NCBI RefSeq assembly: GCF_014651115.1
Contig: NZ_BMWG01000027.1
Coordinates: 1-64,000, forward strand
DNA from: Streptomyces inusitatus
Lineage (GTDB): Bacteria > Actinomycetota > Actinomycetes > Streptomycetales > Streptomycetaceae
Direction of reading: 5' to 3'
Length of the DNA stretch: 64,000 bases
A model generated the notes under the pieces. That model worked only from the letters and a program-made list of their open reading frames with translations, did not search any database and had not been told where the DNA came from. Shown piece after piece: positions 8,110 through 17,366 of the stretch. The translations under genes were made by a program, and so were the position numbers. Each line of letters opens with the position of its first letter. The first letter of the stretch is position 1.

Positions 8110-8934
8110 ATGAACTTCACTCATCGCGCCGTCGCCGCGACACTGTCCGCGACCGCGCTCACGCTCACGCTGGGAGCGCTCCCGGCGAACGCCGCCGAGG
8201 CGGGCACCGCCACCACCGGCACCACGACCGTCGAGGCTCCGCCGAGCCGTAAGGGTTACTGGCCGCTGGAATCCGCGTCCGGCGGTCTCTCACCCAATGC
8301 GCAGGCCGGTGCTCAGCCCCTGGCACTGCACGGCAATCCCTGGATCTACTGGTCCGACGGCCTCTGGGACACTCCCGCCCTGGTCGGCGGCGGAGAGCTG
8401 CGGCTCGACGGCGACGGGGACTGGGCCCAGACGGCCACGGCTCCCGTGAGCGGGGACGGCAGCTTCACGATCGCCGCCCGTGCCCGGCTGAACGCCGCCG
8501 ACGGGCGGACGCAGACGGTGCTCTCCCTCCCGGGCGCGGGCGCCGACCGGATCGCCGTCCGGTACCAGCCCGCCAACGGCCGGTGGGAGGCCGTCGTGGC
8601 CACCGAGGACCGGGCTGACGCCCCCCGTGTGGTCGTCAGCGACGACCAGCGGCTGCCCAGCACCGACCCCAGCGGCTCCGGCGACCACCTCGCCGTGGTC
8701 TTCGACGCGTCCGCGGGCGAGCTGCGCCTCTATGTGAACGGGCAGCGGGCCGCGATCGGTACCGCCGCCGACACGACCTCGTGGCAGGCGACGGGCGGCC
8801 TCCAGGTGGGCCGCTCGGCGACCGGCGGGGAGCACTTCGCCGGTGCGGTCGACGAGGTCCGCGCGTACTCCGGAGCCGTCGGCTCCACCACGATCCAGCA
8901 GCTCTCGGCGCTGACCGCGCTCCCCGAGCTGTAA
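8110..8934 (+). CDS. Secreted LamG/concanavalin-A-like domain protein
   Basis: A 274-residue exported protein. A Sec signal peptide (MNFTHRAVAATLSATALTLT, ending around ANAAEA) leads to one LamG-like jelly-roll domain. Its hallmarks are GYWPLESASG at the start, DGSFTIAARARLNA, the LRLYVNGQRA strand, and GAVDEVRAYSGAVGSTTIQQL at the end. Such domains usually bind glycans or other proteins; no catalytic domain is attached. A GA-rich ribosome site (GGGGGGA) precedes the ATG. The frame is open further upstream, but the signal peptide fixes this start. Ligand unknown. Confidence 0.85.
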   Translation: MNFTHRAVAATLSATALTLTLGALPANAAEAGTATTGTTTVEAPPSRKGYWPLESASGGLSPNAQAGAQPLALHGNPWIYWSDGLWDTPALVGGGELRLDGDGDWAQTATAPVSGDGSFTIAARARLNAADGRTQTVLSLPGAGADRIAVRYQPANGRWEAVVATEDRADAPRVVVSDDQRLPSTDPSGSGDHLAVVFDASAGELRLYVNGQRAAIGTAADTTSWQATGGLQVGRSATGGEHFAGAVDEVRAYSGAVGSTTIQQLSALTALPEL

Positions 8935-8971
8935 GAGCCCGAGGCCCGGGCCCTTGGGGCCGGGCAGCGAA

Positions 8972-9008
8972 ATGCCCCCCGGCGGAGGAGAACTCCGCCG
9001 GGGGGCAT
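8972..9008. terminator. Strong hairpin between convergent LamG and gpmA genes
   Basis: A 16-bp perfect stem (8972-8987 with 8993-9008) and a GAGAA loop, placed between the two stop codons, so probably bidirectional. Confidence 0.82.
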
Positions 9009-9022
9009 GATCGCGTCCGGGG

Positions 9023-9781
9023 TTACTTCTTGCCCTGGTTCTTCACGGCCTCGATCGCCGCGGCGGCGGCGGCCGGGTCGAGGTAGGTGCCGCCCGGCTT
9101 GAGCGGCTTGAAGTCGGCGTCCAGCTCGTACACCAGCGGGATGCCGGTCGGGATGTTCAGACCGGCGATGTCCTCGTCGGAGACGCCGTCGAGGTGCTTG
9201 ACCAGCGCGCGCAGCGAGTTGCCGTGGGCGGCGACCAGGACCGTGCGGCCCGCCAGCAGGTCCGGGACGATGCCGTCGTACCAGTAGGGCAGCATCCGGA
9301 CGACGACGTCCTTCAGGCACTCGGTGCGCGGGCGCAGCTCCGGCGGGATGGTGGCGTAGCGGGCGTCGTCGCTCTGCGAGAACTCCGTGCCGTCCTCAAG
9401 GGCGGGCGGCGGGGTGTCGTAGGAGCGGCGCCAGAGCATGAACTGCTCCTCGCCGAACTCGGCGAGCGTCTGGGCCTTGTCCTTGCCCTGGAGCGCGCCG
9501 TAGTGGCGCTCGTTGAGCCGCCAGGAGCGGTGCACGGGGACCCAGTGGCGGTCCGCGGCCTCCAGCGAGAGCTGGGCGGTGCGGATCGCGCGCTTCTGGA
9601 GCGAGGTGTGCAGTACGTCGGGGAGCAGACCGGCGTCCTTCAGCAGCTCACCGCCGCGGACCGCCTCCTTCTCGCCCTTCTCCGTGAGGTTGACGTCCAC
9701 CCAGCCGGTGAACAGGTTCTTGGCGTTCCACTCGCTCTCGCCGTGGCGGAGGAGGATCAGCTTGTACGGTGCGTCGGCCAT
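9023..9781 (-). CDS. gpmA: 2,3-bisphosphoglycerate-dependent phosphoglycerate mutase
   Basis: Glycolytic enzyme that interconverts 3- and 2-phosphoglycerate through a phosphohistidine. The catalytic LRHGESEWN (His13) is at the N-terminus. RLNERHYGALQGKDK and the second His in VLVAAHGNSLRALVKHLDG follow. At 252 residues the length is normal for the dPGM family. The frame continues upstream to 10405, but MADAPYKLILLRHGES is the family start (ATG 9781). It is a single-gene unit bounded downstream by a hairpin. Confidence 0.96.
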   Translation of the reverse strand: MADAPYKLILLRHGESEWNAKNLFTGWVDVNLTEKGEKEAVRGGELLKDAGLLPDVLHTSLQKRAIRTAQLSLEAADRHWVPVHRSWRLNERHYGALQGKDKAQTLAEFGEEQFMLWRRSYDTPPPALEDGTEFSQSDDARYATIPPELRPRTECLKDVVVRMLPYWYDGIVPDLLAGRTVLVAAHGNSLRALVKHLDGVSDEDIAGLNIPTGIPLVYELDADFKPLKPGGTYLDPAAAAAAIEAVKNQGKK

Positions 9782-9989
9782 GTGTCCGAGCCTAATGGAC
9801 GGGTGTGCGGCTCTCCCTCCGCGGTCCGCGCGTCGGACGGCTCGGGCGGTCCATGGCGTTCGGCCTGGCGGGCGGCGACGTTTGACGGTCCGCGTCAATT
9901 GACTGGCCGCCGGGACGACCGGGTAAGTAACGTTCGACTTGCTGGAGCGCCACTTACATCGCCATCCGCCGAAGGTCCTGGGGGGATCC

Positions 9990-11333
9990 ATGTCCACAGC
10001 CGGTCTGCTCGCCGGTGCGCGCCGCGCCGTTTCGGAGAGCGTGTCGGGGCTTCCCCGGGAGTTCTGGTGGCTGTGGACGAGCACCCTGGTCAATCGGCTC
10101 GGGGGGTTCGTCGCCACCTTTCTGGTGCTGTACCTCACCTCCGACCGGGGGCACTCGGCCGCGTACGCCGGACTGGTCGTCTCGCTGTACGGGCTGGGCG
10201 GGGTGGTCGCCTCGCTCGGCGGCGGGGTGATGGCCGACCGGCTGGGACGGCGGCCGACGCTGCTGATCTCCCAGGTGGCCACCGGCCTGTCCGTGGCGGC
10301 GCTGGGCTTCGTCCACCATCCGGTCGCGATCGCGGCCGTGGCGTGTCTGGTGGGCGCGGCGAGCAATGCCTCCCGGCCTGCCGTGCAGGCGATGATGGCG
10401 GACATCGTGCCGCCGAAGGACCGGGTGCGGGCGTTCTCGCTGAACTACTGGGCGATCAATCTGGGCTTCGCGATCTCCGCGGTGGCGGCGGGCTTCATCG
10501 CCGAGTACAGCTATCTGGCGGGTTTCCTCGGCGAGGCCGCGATGACGCTGGCCTGCGCGGTTCTGATCTTTGTGAAGCTGCCGGAGTCGCGGCCGGAGCG
10601 CCCGGCGGCCGGCGGGGCGGCGGAGCCGGCGGTCGGGCTGATGACCGTGGTGCGCGACGGGCGGTTCATGGGCGTCGTCGGGCTGTCGTTCCTGATCGCG
10701 CTGATCTTCATGCAGGGTCATATCGGGGTGCCGCTGGCGATGGGCCAGGACGGGCTCTCGGCCTCCGACTACGGCACGGTGATGGCGCTCAACGGGGTGC
10801 TGATCGTGGCGCTCCAGATCCCGGTGACCCGGTTCATCGAGCACCGCGATCCGCGTCGGCTGCTGATTCTCTCCTCGGTGCTGGCGGGGTACGGCTTCGG
10901 GCTGACCGCGTTCGCCGGGTCGATCGGGCTGTACGCGCTGACGGTGGTCGTGTGGACGCTGGCCGAGATCGTCAACGCGCCGACGCAGACCGGTCTGGTG
11001 GTCCGTCTCTCGCCGGTGCACGGCCGGGGGCGCTACCAGGGGATGTACACGATGACCTGGTCGGTGGCGATGCTGGTCGCCCCGCTGGTGGCGGGTGTGG
11101 TGATCGACCGGTTCGGGGCCGACTGGCTGTGGGGGATGTGCGCGGTGCTGGGGTCGGTCGCGGGGCTCGGGTACTGGGCGCTGATGCGCAATCTTCCCCA
11201 GGACGTGGCGGAGGAGCCCGTCGTGGCGGAGGTGTCCGCTTCGGCGGAGGAGCCGGCTTCGGTGGTGGAGCCCGCTTCGGTGGTAAAGCCGGTGGAGTCC
11301 GCGCCCGTCGCGGAGGCGGCGCGGAAGGCCTGA
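9990..11333 (+). CDS. MFS exporter, 12 transmembrane segments (DHA1-like)
   Basis: A 447-residue inner-membrane transporter. The cytoplasmic loop between the second and third helices has the MFS signature GGGVMADRLGRRPTLL, and a second copy-like motif HRDPRRLLIL follows helix 8. About twelve hydrophobic segments are visible. The Glu/Val/Ala-rich tail (residues ~405-447, repeated EEPASVVEPASVV) is low complexity and probably cytoplasmic. The start is ATG 9990, after GGGGGA. Substrate unknown; drug or metabolite efflux is the family norm. It is transcribed away from gpmA. Confidence 0.85.
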   Translation: MSTAGLLAGARRAVSESVSGLPREFWWLWTSTLVNRLGGFVATFLVLYLTSDRGHSAAYAGLVVSLYGLGGVVASLGGGVMADRLGRRPTLLISQVATGLSVAALGFVHHPVAIAAVACLVGAASNASRPAVQAMMADIVPPKDRVRAFSLNYWAINLGFAISAVAAGFIAEYSYLAGFLGEAAMTLACAVLIFVKLPESRPERPAAGGAAEPAVGLMTVVRDGRFMGVVGLSFLIALIFMQGHIGVPLAMGQDGLSASDYGTVMALNGVLIVALQIPVTRFIEHRDPRRLLILSSVLAGYGFGLTAFAGSIGLYALTVVVWTLAEIVNAPTQTGLVVRLSPVHGRGRYQGMYTMTWSVAMLVAPLVAGVVIDRFGADWLWGMCAVLGSVAGLGYWALMRNLPQDVAEEPVVAEVSASAEEPASVVEPASVVKPVESAPVAEAARKA

Positions 11334-11364
11334 GCGGGGCGCGGGGGCTGGGGGCGCCGGGGTG

Positions 11365-12378
11365 TCAGGTCGCCCGGCCCTGGGCGTCGAACAGCCGCTT
11401 GACGGCGGTGTCGAAGTACGGAGTCCGGTTCCAGCCGCCGCGGTTGCGGGTGCTCATCACGCCGTTCTGCCGGCCGAGTCCCTTGGCCTCGTCGTACTCC
11501 CGGAGCCAGGGGCCGCCGCTGGCCCCGCTGCCGAAGTCGCACCGCAATTCGCTGTAGGACGCTCCGGCGGCCCGGGTCTTGCCCCGGCAGACGCGCTGGG
11601 ACTTGCCCTTGCCGTGGTTCCCCGGATATCCGAAGACGGTCGTCTCCTGTTTCTGGCTGAAGTTCCAGCTGAGTCCGTGACCGCCGGTGACATTCACGAG
11701 CTTCTTGTTGTTGAGCGGCCAGGTGGTCACCATGGCCACGTCCCGTGCCAGATCACTGTGGTCGGTCCAGCCGCTGAAGGAGCGGAAATGCTTGGCCGCG
11801 AAGGTTCCGAACGGCCGGGACCCGTCGCGATAGCGGGGGACGTACGTCCAATTCCGCATCCACCGGCCCGCGGTGCCCTTGGAACCGCCGGTGTTGACGC
11901 AGTGCCCGGCGGTGACCACCATCTGCTTCGACGGGCTGTTGACGGCCGCCGCCGAGCAGACGTAATTCTTGCCGTTGACCGGGTTCTTGAAGAACACCTT
12001 CCCGACCGACGCCGTGTCCGCGACACGGGCGGCCCGCCCGCCGGGCCGTATCGCGGTCGGCGAGGCGGCCGGGGTGCTCCCGGGCCTGCCCGTGGGAACC
12101 GCCGCGCGGGCAGGTCCGGTGGGCGGCGCGGGAAGGTGGTTGTCCGCCGGAATGGCCCGCGCCATGCGCTCGGCGGTCCAGTACTTCCCGGCTTCGAGGG
12201 CTTCGGCGCGGGAGTCGACGTCTTCGCCGTTCGACAGTTCGGGAGTCGCGCCGACCGTGGACGAGCCGTCGCCCGCCATCACGGGCGATATGCCGCCGAC
12301 GGGTTCGGCGACGGCGAGTTGGCCCGGTCCGAGAACCAGGGTCGTGACGGCGAACGAGGAGAGAAGAGCACGTCTCAT
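11365..12378 (-). CDS. Secreted trypsin-like (S1 family) serine peptidase
   Basis: A 337-residue exported protein. The signal peptide is MRRALLSSFAVTTLVLGPGQ, followed by a ~100-residue pro/linker region rich in Pro and Ala. The peptidase domain starts near VGKVFFKNP. It carries His in VVTAGHCVN, Asp in SDLARDVAMV and Ser in DFGSGASGGPW, the trypsin triad. Family relatives are the glutamyl-endopeptidase and V8-like secreted proteases. The ATG at 12378 lacks a good ribosome site. A TTG three codons upstream (12387) sits 6 nt after AAAGGA and may be the true start. Confidence 0.85.
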   Translation of the reverse strand: MRRALLSSFAVTTLVLGPGQLAVAEPVGGISPVMAGDGSSTVGATPELSNGEDVDSRAEALEAGKYWTAERMARAIPADNHLPAPPTGPARAAVPTGRPGSTPAASPTAIRPGGRAARVADTASVGKVFFKNPVNGKNYVCSAAAVNSPSKQMVVTAGHCVNTGGSKGTAGRWMRNWTYVPRYRDGSRPFGTFAAKHFRSFSGWTDHSDLARDVAMVTTWPLNNKKLVNVTGGHGLSWNFSQKQETTVFGYPGNHGKGKSQRVCRGKTRAAGASYSELRCDFGSGASGGPWLREYDEAKGLGRQNGVMSTRNRGGWNRTPYFDTAVKRLFDAQGRAT

Positions 12379-12620
12379 ATGGCGCAAGGGGCATCCTTTT
12401 CCGGGGTGTTGCCGAGATGCCACATCGTCCACCGAAGCGGGCCGGGACAGACAGCGCGAGCGGGGCGCGGATGAGAGCGCGCGGGGAGCGGGGAATCCCG
12501 GGCCGGCCTTTGTCCAGCGGTGCCGGCCTGTGAAGCGGGCACGCGGAACGCCATAAGCGGACGGACCGCCCGGGGAATCGATGTGGCGCAGTTCACCCTT
12601 AAAAGGGAGGGCTTCGGAAT

Positions 12621-14240
12621 TCAGGAGTCGGCGGTCACCCGGGTCCCGGGGTGCGCCAGCGCGCAGAGGAACGCGACCGCCAGGGCGATCGCCATCCCGT
12701 AGAACACCCACTGGTTGGCCTCGGCGAAGTCCATCCGTACCGCGTGTCCCGTCTGTCCCAGCGCGGCGGTCACCGAACCGTCGCCGGTCCCCCGTCCGTC
12801 CCCGTGGCCCGCCACCGACTGGGCGATGCCGTGGGCGGCCCGGCGGGCCTCCTCCCGGGACATGCCGTCCGCGTGGAGGGTGGCGGCCACCTTGTCGACG
12901 GTGACATGGCTGAGCACCGTCCCGTACACCGCGAGCCCCACCGCCGCCGCGTAGTTGCGCGCCGTCTGGGTGATGCCGGTGACCTCTCCGTACGAGGCGT
13001 CGATCGCCCGGTTGACCGAGTCCGTCGAGGCGGGCGCGAGCAGCAGGCCGATGCCCGCGCCCGACAGGACCACATAGGGCCACTGCGCGGCGTACGAGAG
13101 GTCCGTCAGCTTGGCCGCCCACAGGGCGAATCCGGCCGTGCCGATCGCCGTGCCCAGCAGCATCGGCGGCCGGGCTCCCCGTTTGTCGAGCATCCGGCCG
13201 CCGAGCTGGGAGGCGATGACGAAGCCGAGGAAGAAGTAGAGGAGATAGAGAGCGGCCTCGTTCGGCGACTTGCGGAGCGAGACCTGCGCGTACACCGAGG
13301 CGAAGAAGAACAGCGGGACGAAGGCGAGCATCCCGAAGAACAGCACCGCCGTGTCGACGCTGAAGGCCCGGTCGCGGAAGACCCTCAGCTTGATCAGCGG
13401 ATGCTCCGGGACCCGCAGCTCGTAGACGCAGAAGACGGCGAGCAGCAGCAGTCCGCCGAGGATGCAGCCCCAGGTGGCGGCGGAGCCCCAGCCCCAGCCG
13501 GCGGCCTGCTGGAGGCCCAGCACGCTCAGGCCCATGCCGGCCGCGATCAGGGCCGCTCCCCGCAGGTCGAGGCGTTCCTCGCGCGGGGTGTCGGGGATCC
13601 GGGCCAGCACCGTGAGGACGATGGCGACCACGGCCACCGGCACGTTCACCCAGAAGATGGCGCGCCAGGTCCAGGCGGTGAGCCAGCCGCCGAGCAGCGG
13701 GCCGATCGCGGTGAGGCCGCCGGAGACGCCGAAGAAGAGCGCGATCGCGCGGCCCCGGCGCTCCACCGGGAAGACCGCGGTGACCACGGCGAGCGCGGCG
13801 GGGAACAGCAGGGCGGCCCCCACACCCTGGACGGCGCGGAAGATGATCATCCAGCTCTGGGCGAAGCCGGTGGCCGGGACACAGCCGCAGAGCACGGAGG
13901 CGACGACGAAGATCAGGGTGCCGATCAGCACCATCCGGCGGTGGCCGTAGATGTCGGCCAGCCGGCCGCCGAGCGCGAAGCAGACCGCGAGGGCGAGCAG
14001 ATAGGAGTTGACCACCCAGCGCATGCCGGAGGCGGTGAGTCCCAGTTCGTCGGTGATGTCCGGGGCGGCGATGGCGACGATGGTCTGATCGATGAAGGTC
14101 ATCGCGACGGCGAACATCATCGCCGCGAGCGCGAGGGACTGGTTGGCGGAGCCCGAGGGCCCGGGGGGCGCCCCCTCGGCGGGAGGCGTGGCGGGGCCGG
14201 AGCCCGACCGATCGCCGATTTCACCCTTTTTGTCGCGCAT
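12621..14240 (-). CDS. MFS multidrug exporter, 14-TM DHA2 (EmrB/QacA) type
   Basis: A 539-residue proton-driven efflux protein. Landmarks are MTFIDQTIVAIAAPDI in the first helix, the loop-2/3 motif GGRLADIYGHRRMVLIG, the antiporter motif C segment FFGVSGGLTAIGPLLGGWL, and a long extracellular stretch before the last helix (HGIAQSVAGHGDGRG...). Fourteen hydrophobic segments fit DHA2. ATG 14240 is used; GTG 14276 in frame is an alternative and neither has a clear ribosome site. No local TetR or MarR gene is adjacent, so drug specificity cannot be inferred. Confidence 0.86.
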   Translation of the reverse strand: MRDKKGEIGDRSGSGPATPPAEGAPPGPSGSANQSLALAAMMFAVAMTFIDQTIVAIAAPDITDELGLTASGMRWVVNSYLLALAVCFALGGRLADIYGHRRMVLIGTLIFVVASVLCGCVPATGFAQSWMIIFRAVQGVGAALLFPAALAVVTAVFPVERRGRAIALFFGVSGGLTAIGPLLGGWLTAWTWRAIFWVNVPVAVVAIVLTVLARIPDTPREERLDLRGAALIAAGMGLSVLGLQQAAGWGWGSAATWGCILGGLLLLAVFCVYELRVPEHPLIKLRVFRDRAFSVDTAVLFFGMLAFVPLFFFASVYAQVSLRKSPNEAALYLLYFFLGFVIASQLGGRMLDKRGARPPMLLGTAIGTAGFALWAAKLTDLSYAAQWPYVVLSGAGIGLLLAPASTDSVNRAIDASYGEVTGITQTARNYAAAVGLAVYGTVLSHVTVDKVAATLHADGMSREEARRAAHGIAQSVAGHGDGRGTGDGSVTAALGQTGHAVRMDFAEANQWVFYGMAIALAVAFLCALAHPGTRVTADS

Positions 14241-14342
14241 GGGCAGGATTCTGCCCCGGGGTGGGGTCTCCCGCACCCAGAGCCGGGCGGGCCCGGCGAG
14301 ACGGAGAGGGTCAGCCGGGCGGGCCCTGGGGGGCGGGGAGGG

Positions 14343-14855
14343 TCAGCCGGGCTCGGAGTCGCGGGCCGCGCCGGTCAGATGGGTGAACGCGTCCAGGTTC
14401 CTGGTGGACTCCCCGCGCGAGACCCGCCAGTCGTACTCCCGGCGGATGGCCCCGGCGAACCCCAGCTCCAGCAGAGTGTTGAACGCCCCGTCCGAGGCCT
14501 CCAGCACCGACCCCAGCAGCCGGTCCACCTCGTCCGGCGTGATCACCGAGAGCGGGAGCCGGCCGGTCAGATAGATGTCGCCGAGGTGATCGATCCCGTA
14601 ACTCACCCCGTACAGCCGCAGATTCCGCTCCAGCAGCCAGCGGTGGACCGCCGGGTCGTTCTCGTCGGGGTGGCGGATGACGAAGGCGTTGACCGAGAGG
14701 GAGTGCTTGCCGACGCGCAGGGAGCAGGTGGTGGCGAGCTTGCGGGTGCCGGGGAGGGTGACCACGAAGGTGCCCGGCTCCGGGCTCTCCCAGCCGAGGT
14801 CGGCGTCCGTCAGGGCGCGCTCGATGATTTCCGTGGGCCGCCGGGCGTCAGACAT
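14343..14855 (-). CDS. YbjN-domain protein
   Basis: A 170-residue soluble protein of the YbjN family, a fold resembling type III secretion chaperones. Typical segments are VTLPGTRKLATTCSLRVGK, FVIRHPDENDPAVHRWLLERN and LYGVSYGIDHLGDIYLTGRLPL. Its role in actinobacteria is not established. It overlaps the 3' end of mshA by 8 bp, so it is translated from the mshA transcript, a conserved Streptomyces pairing. Confidence 0.85.
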   Translation of the reverse strand: MSDARRPTEIIERALTDADLGWESPEPGTFVVTLPGTRKLATTCSLRVGKHSLSVNAFVIRHPDENDPAVHRWLLERNLRLYGVSYGIDHLGDIYLTGRLPLSVITPDEVDRLLGSVLEASDGAFNTLLELGFAGAIRREYDWRVSRGESTRNLDAFTHLTGAARDSEPG

Positions 14856-16188
14856 GGTGGGAGCGTACCCGGCGGCGGTGTTCGTGGGTCGCCGCCGTGT
14901 AGACGTCCGCCGTGGCCGCGGCGGCGGTGTCCCAGCCGAAGGATTCGGCGTGCCGGGCCGCCTCGGCGCCCATCCGGGCGGTGCGCGGGGGGTGGGCGAG
15001 CAGCCGGTGCAGCGCCGTCGCGTAGTCGGCGGGGTCGTGGCCGTCGACGAGGATTCCGGTCTCCCCGTCGCGCACGGCGACCGGGAGCCCGCCGACGCGC
15101 GCGGCCACCACCGGGGTGCCCGCGGCCTGGGCCTCGATCGCCACCAGGCCGAAGGATTCGCTGTACGAGGGCATCACCAGCGCGGACGCGGCGCGGAACC
15201 AGTCCGCGAGCGCCTCCTGGCGGACCGGCGGATGGAAGTGGACGACATCGGCGATGCCGAGGCCCGCCGCCAGTTTCTGGAGGCCCTCGGGCTTGGCGAG
15301 ACCGCTGCCGCTGGGGCCGCCGACGACGGGGACATGGAGCAGGGGGCGCAGCGAGGGATCCCGCTCCAGCAGCCGGGCGACCGCGCGGAGCAGGATGTCG
15401 GGGGCCTTCAGCGGCTGTATCCGCCCGGCGAAGAGGGGTACGAAGGCGTCCTGCGGGACTCCGAGGCGGGCGCGGGCGGCGGCCCGGCCGTCGGCGGGGC
15501 GGAAGCGGTCGAGATTCACCCCGGGGTGGACGACGGCGACCTTGGCCGGGTCCGCCGCGTAGAAGCGGACCAGTTCGTCGGCCTCCTCGGCGGTGTTCGC
15601 GATCAGCCGGTCGGCGGCGTTGACGATCTGGGTCTCGCCGATGACCCGGGAGGCCGGTTCGGGGGTGTCGCCGTCGGCCAGGGAGGCGTTCTTGACCTTG
15701 GCCATGGTGTGCATGGCGTGGACGAGGGGGACTCCCCAGCGCTCGGCGGCGAGCCAGCCGACATGGCCGGAGAGCCAGTAGTGGGAGTGGACGAGGTCGT
15801 AGTGGCCGGGGCGGTGGTGGGCCCAGGCGCGCATCACGCCGTGGGTGAAGGCGCAGAGCTGGCCGGGCAGGTCTTCCTTGGCGAGGCCCTCGTAGGGGCC
15901 GGCGTCGACATGGCGTACGAGGACGCCGGGCGCGAGTTCCACGGAGGGGGGCAGGCCGCCCGCGGTGGCCCGGGTGAAGATCTCCACCTCGATGTTGATG
16001 GCGGCGAGCCGTCTGGCCAGCTCGACTATGTAGACGTTCATACCGCCCGCGTCGCCGGTGCCCGGCTGATGGAGCGGGGAGGTGTGGACGCTGAGCATCG
16101 CGATGCGGCGCGGTCTGCGGTGCCCGCCGGGAAATCTGATCCGGGGGGGCAGGAAGCCGCTGCCGAGGCGGGAGACGTACTGGCTCAC
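14848..16188 (-). CDS. mshA: D-inositol-3-phosphate glycosyltransferase (mycothiol biosynthesis)
   Basis: Family GT4 enzyme that adds N-acetylglucosamine to 1-L-myo-inositol 1-phosphate, the first mycothiol step. The N-terminal Rossmann part has MLSVHTSPLHQPGTGDAGGMNVYI, the MshA-specific glycine loop. The C-terminal part has LFAGRIQPLKAPDILLRAVA and the nucleotide-sugar motif PSYSESFGLVAIEAQAAGTPVVA. At 446 residues it is normal length. It is the first gene of the mshA-ybjN unit and is divergent from the methyltransferase gene. Confidence 0.95.
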   Translation of the reverse strand: MSQYVSRLGSGFLPPRIRFPGGHRRPRRIAMLSVHTSPLHQPGTGDAGGMNVYIVELARRLAAINIEVEIFTRATAGGLPPSVELAPGVLVRHVDAGPYEGLAKEDLPGQLCAFTHGVMRAWAHHRPGHYDLVHSHYWLSGHVGWLAAERWGVPLVHAMHTMAKVKNASLADGDTPEPASRVIGETQIVNAADRLIANTAEEADELVRFYAADPAKVAVVHPGVNLDRFRPADGRAAARARLGVPQDAFVPLFAGRIQPLKAPDILLRAVARLLERDPSLRPLLHVPVVGGPSGSGLAKPEGLQKLAAGLGIADVVHFHPPVRQEALADWFRAASALVMPSYSESFGLVAIEAQAAGTPVVAARVGGLPVAVRDGETGILVDGHDPADYATALHRLLAHPPRTARMGAEAARHAESFGWDTAAAATADVYTAATHEHRRRVRSHHV

Positions 16189-16406
16189 GTCGTCGTTCCT
16201 CCTCGTTCCGGCATGGGCAGAGCCGGGTTTCCACGGCCCTCAACAGCGGAGCCTTCCCTTCCATTTCCCGGGCTCCGGCACTTTGCCAAATCATTACGAA
16301 CGGGGGGCGTGGTTGGTTCCCGGGGCGGGCTTCTTCGGGGCATGCCTTCCCGGGCCGGACGGAGGGGGCACAAGCCCGTCCGGTCCGGCCGTTTAGGCTC
16401 ATTTCC

Positions 16407-17192
16407 ATGAGCACCCGCCCCGTCGGCACCCCCACCCGCGGGACGACCAACCCCAACCGGCTGCGCCGGATGGACCGCTGGATCGCCGCCGCCCACGGCC
16501 CCGCGCTGCGCCGCGCCGCCCGGCCGCTCGCCGTCGACCTCGGCTACGGCTCGGCCCCCTGGACCACCCTGGAGCTGCTGCGACGGCTGCGCACCGCGGA
16601 CCCGCGCTGCGAGGTCGTCGGGATCGAGATCGACCCCGCGCGGGTCGCCGCGGCGAAGCCGTACGCCGTCGAGGGGCTGAGCTTCCGCCACGGCGGCTTC
16701 GAGCTCCCCGTACCGGAGCCGCCGCTGCTGATCCGCGCGGCGAATGTGCTGAGGCAGTACGAGGAGGGCGAGGTCGCGGCCGTCTGGGCGCGGCTGTGCG
16801 GACGGCTCGCGCCGGGCGGACTGCTGGTCGAGGGCACCTGCGACGAGATCGGCCGGCGGCACGTATGGGTGGCGCTGGGGCCCGAGGGGCCGCGCACGGT
16901 GACCTTCGCGACCCGGCTGGGCTCCCTGGACCGCCCCTCCGACCTGGCGGAACGGCTCCCGAAGGCGCTGATCCACCGCAATGTGCCGGGCGAGCCGGTC
17001 CATGCCTTTCTGCGGGACTTCGACCGGGCGTGGGCGGCGGCCGCGCCGTACGCCTCACTGGGGGCGCGGCAGCGCTGGATGCGGGCGGTGCGCGAGCTGG
17101 GGAGGGACTGGCCGCTGAGGGACGGCCCGAAGCGGTGGCGGCAGGGCGAGGTCACCGTGGAGTGGGCGGCGCTGGCTCCCTCGAACGAGTGA
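16407..17192 (+). CDS. Class I SAM-dependent methyltransferase
   Basis: A 261-residue protein with the Rossmann SAM site: glycine motif VDLGYGSAPWTTLELLRRL near residues 45-63, acidic motif VVGIEIDPARV, and LPVPEPPLLIRAANVLRQY as the post-II region. The substrate is unknown. Leaderless expression is likely, because a TTTAGGCT -10-like box ends about 7 nt before the ATG and no ribosome site is present. It is divergent from mshA, an arrangement I recall from other Streptomyces. Confidence 0.86.
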   Translation: MSTRPVGTPTRGTTNPNRLRRMDRWIAAAHGPALRRAARPLAVDLGYGSAPWTTLELLRRLRTADPRCEVVGIEIDPARVAAAKPYAVEGLSFRHGGFELPVPEPPLLIRAANVLRQYEEGEVAAVWARLCGRLAPGGLLVEGTCDEIGRRHVWVALGPEGPRTVTFATRLGSLDRPSDLAERLPKALIHRNVPGEPVHAFLRDFDRAWAAAAPYASLGARQRWMRAVRELGRDWPLRDGPKRWRQGEVTVEWAALAPSNE

Positions 17193-17366
17193 ACGTATGT
17201 ACGAATGGGGAACGCCCGGGGCTCGCTGTTCGTCACCGGTGCGTGGGAGTCGACGCGGGGGCCGTCCACCGGTGGCCCTCTGTCGCTCCGGGGGCCGCCG
17301 TGGCACCATCACGGCAGCGCCCGTAAGTTACTGACGGTAATTCAGTTGGTCATCGGAGGGGGAGTC

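Noticed and set aside
12651..15623. 990-codon plus-strand open frame
   Set aside because: Antisense to the MFS exporter, ybjN and mshA. Its translation has no domain and no ribosome site.
17193..17366. ydaO-type c-di-AMP riboswitch before the NlpC/P60 gene
   Set aside because: Streptomyces cell-wall hydrolase genes often have one, but I could not find its conserved elements in this short leader.
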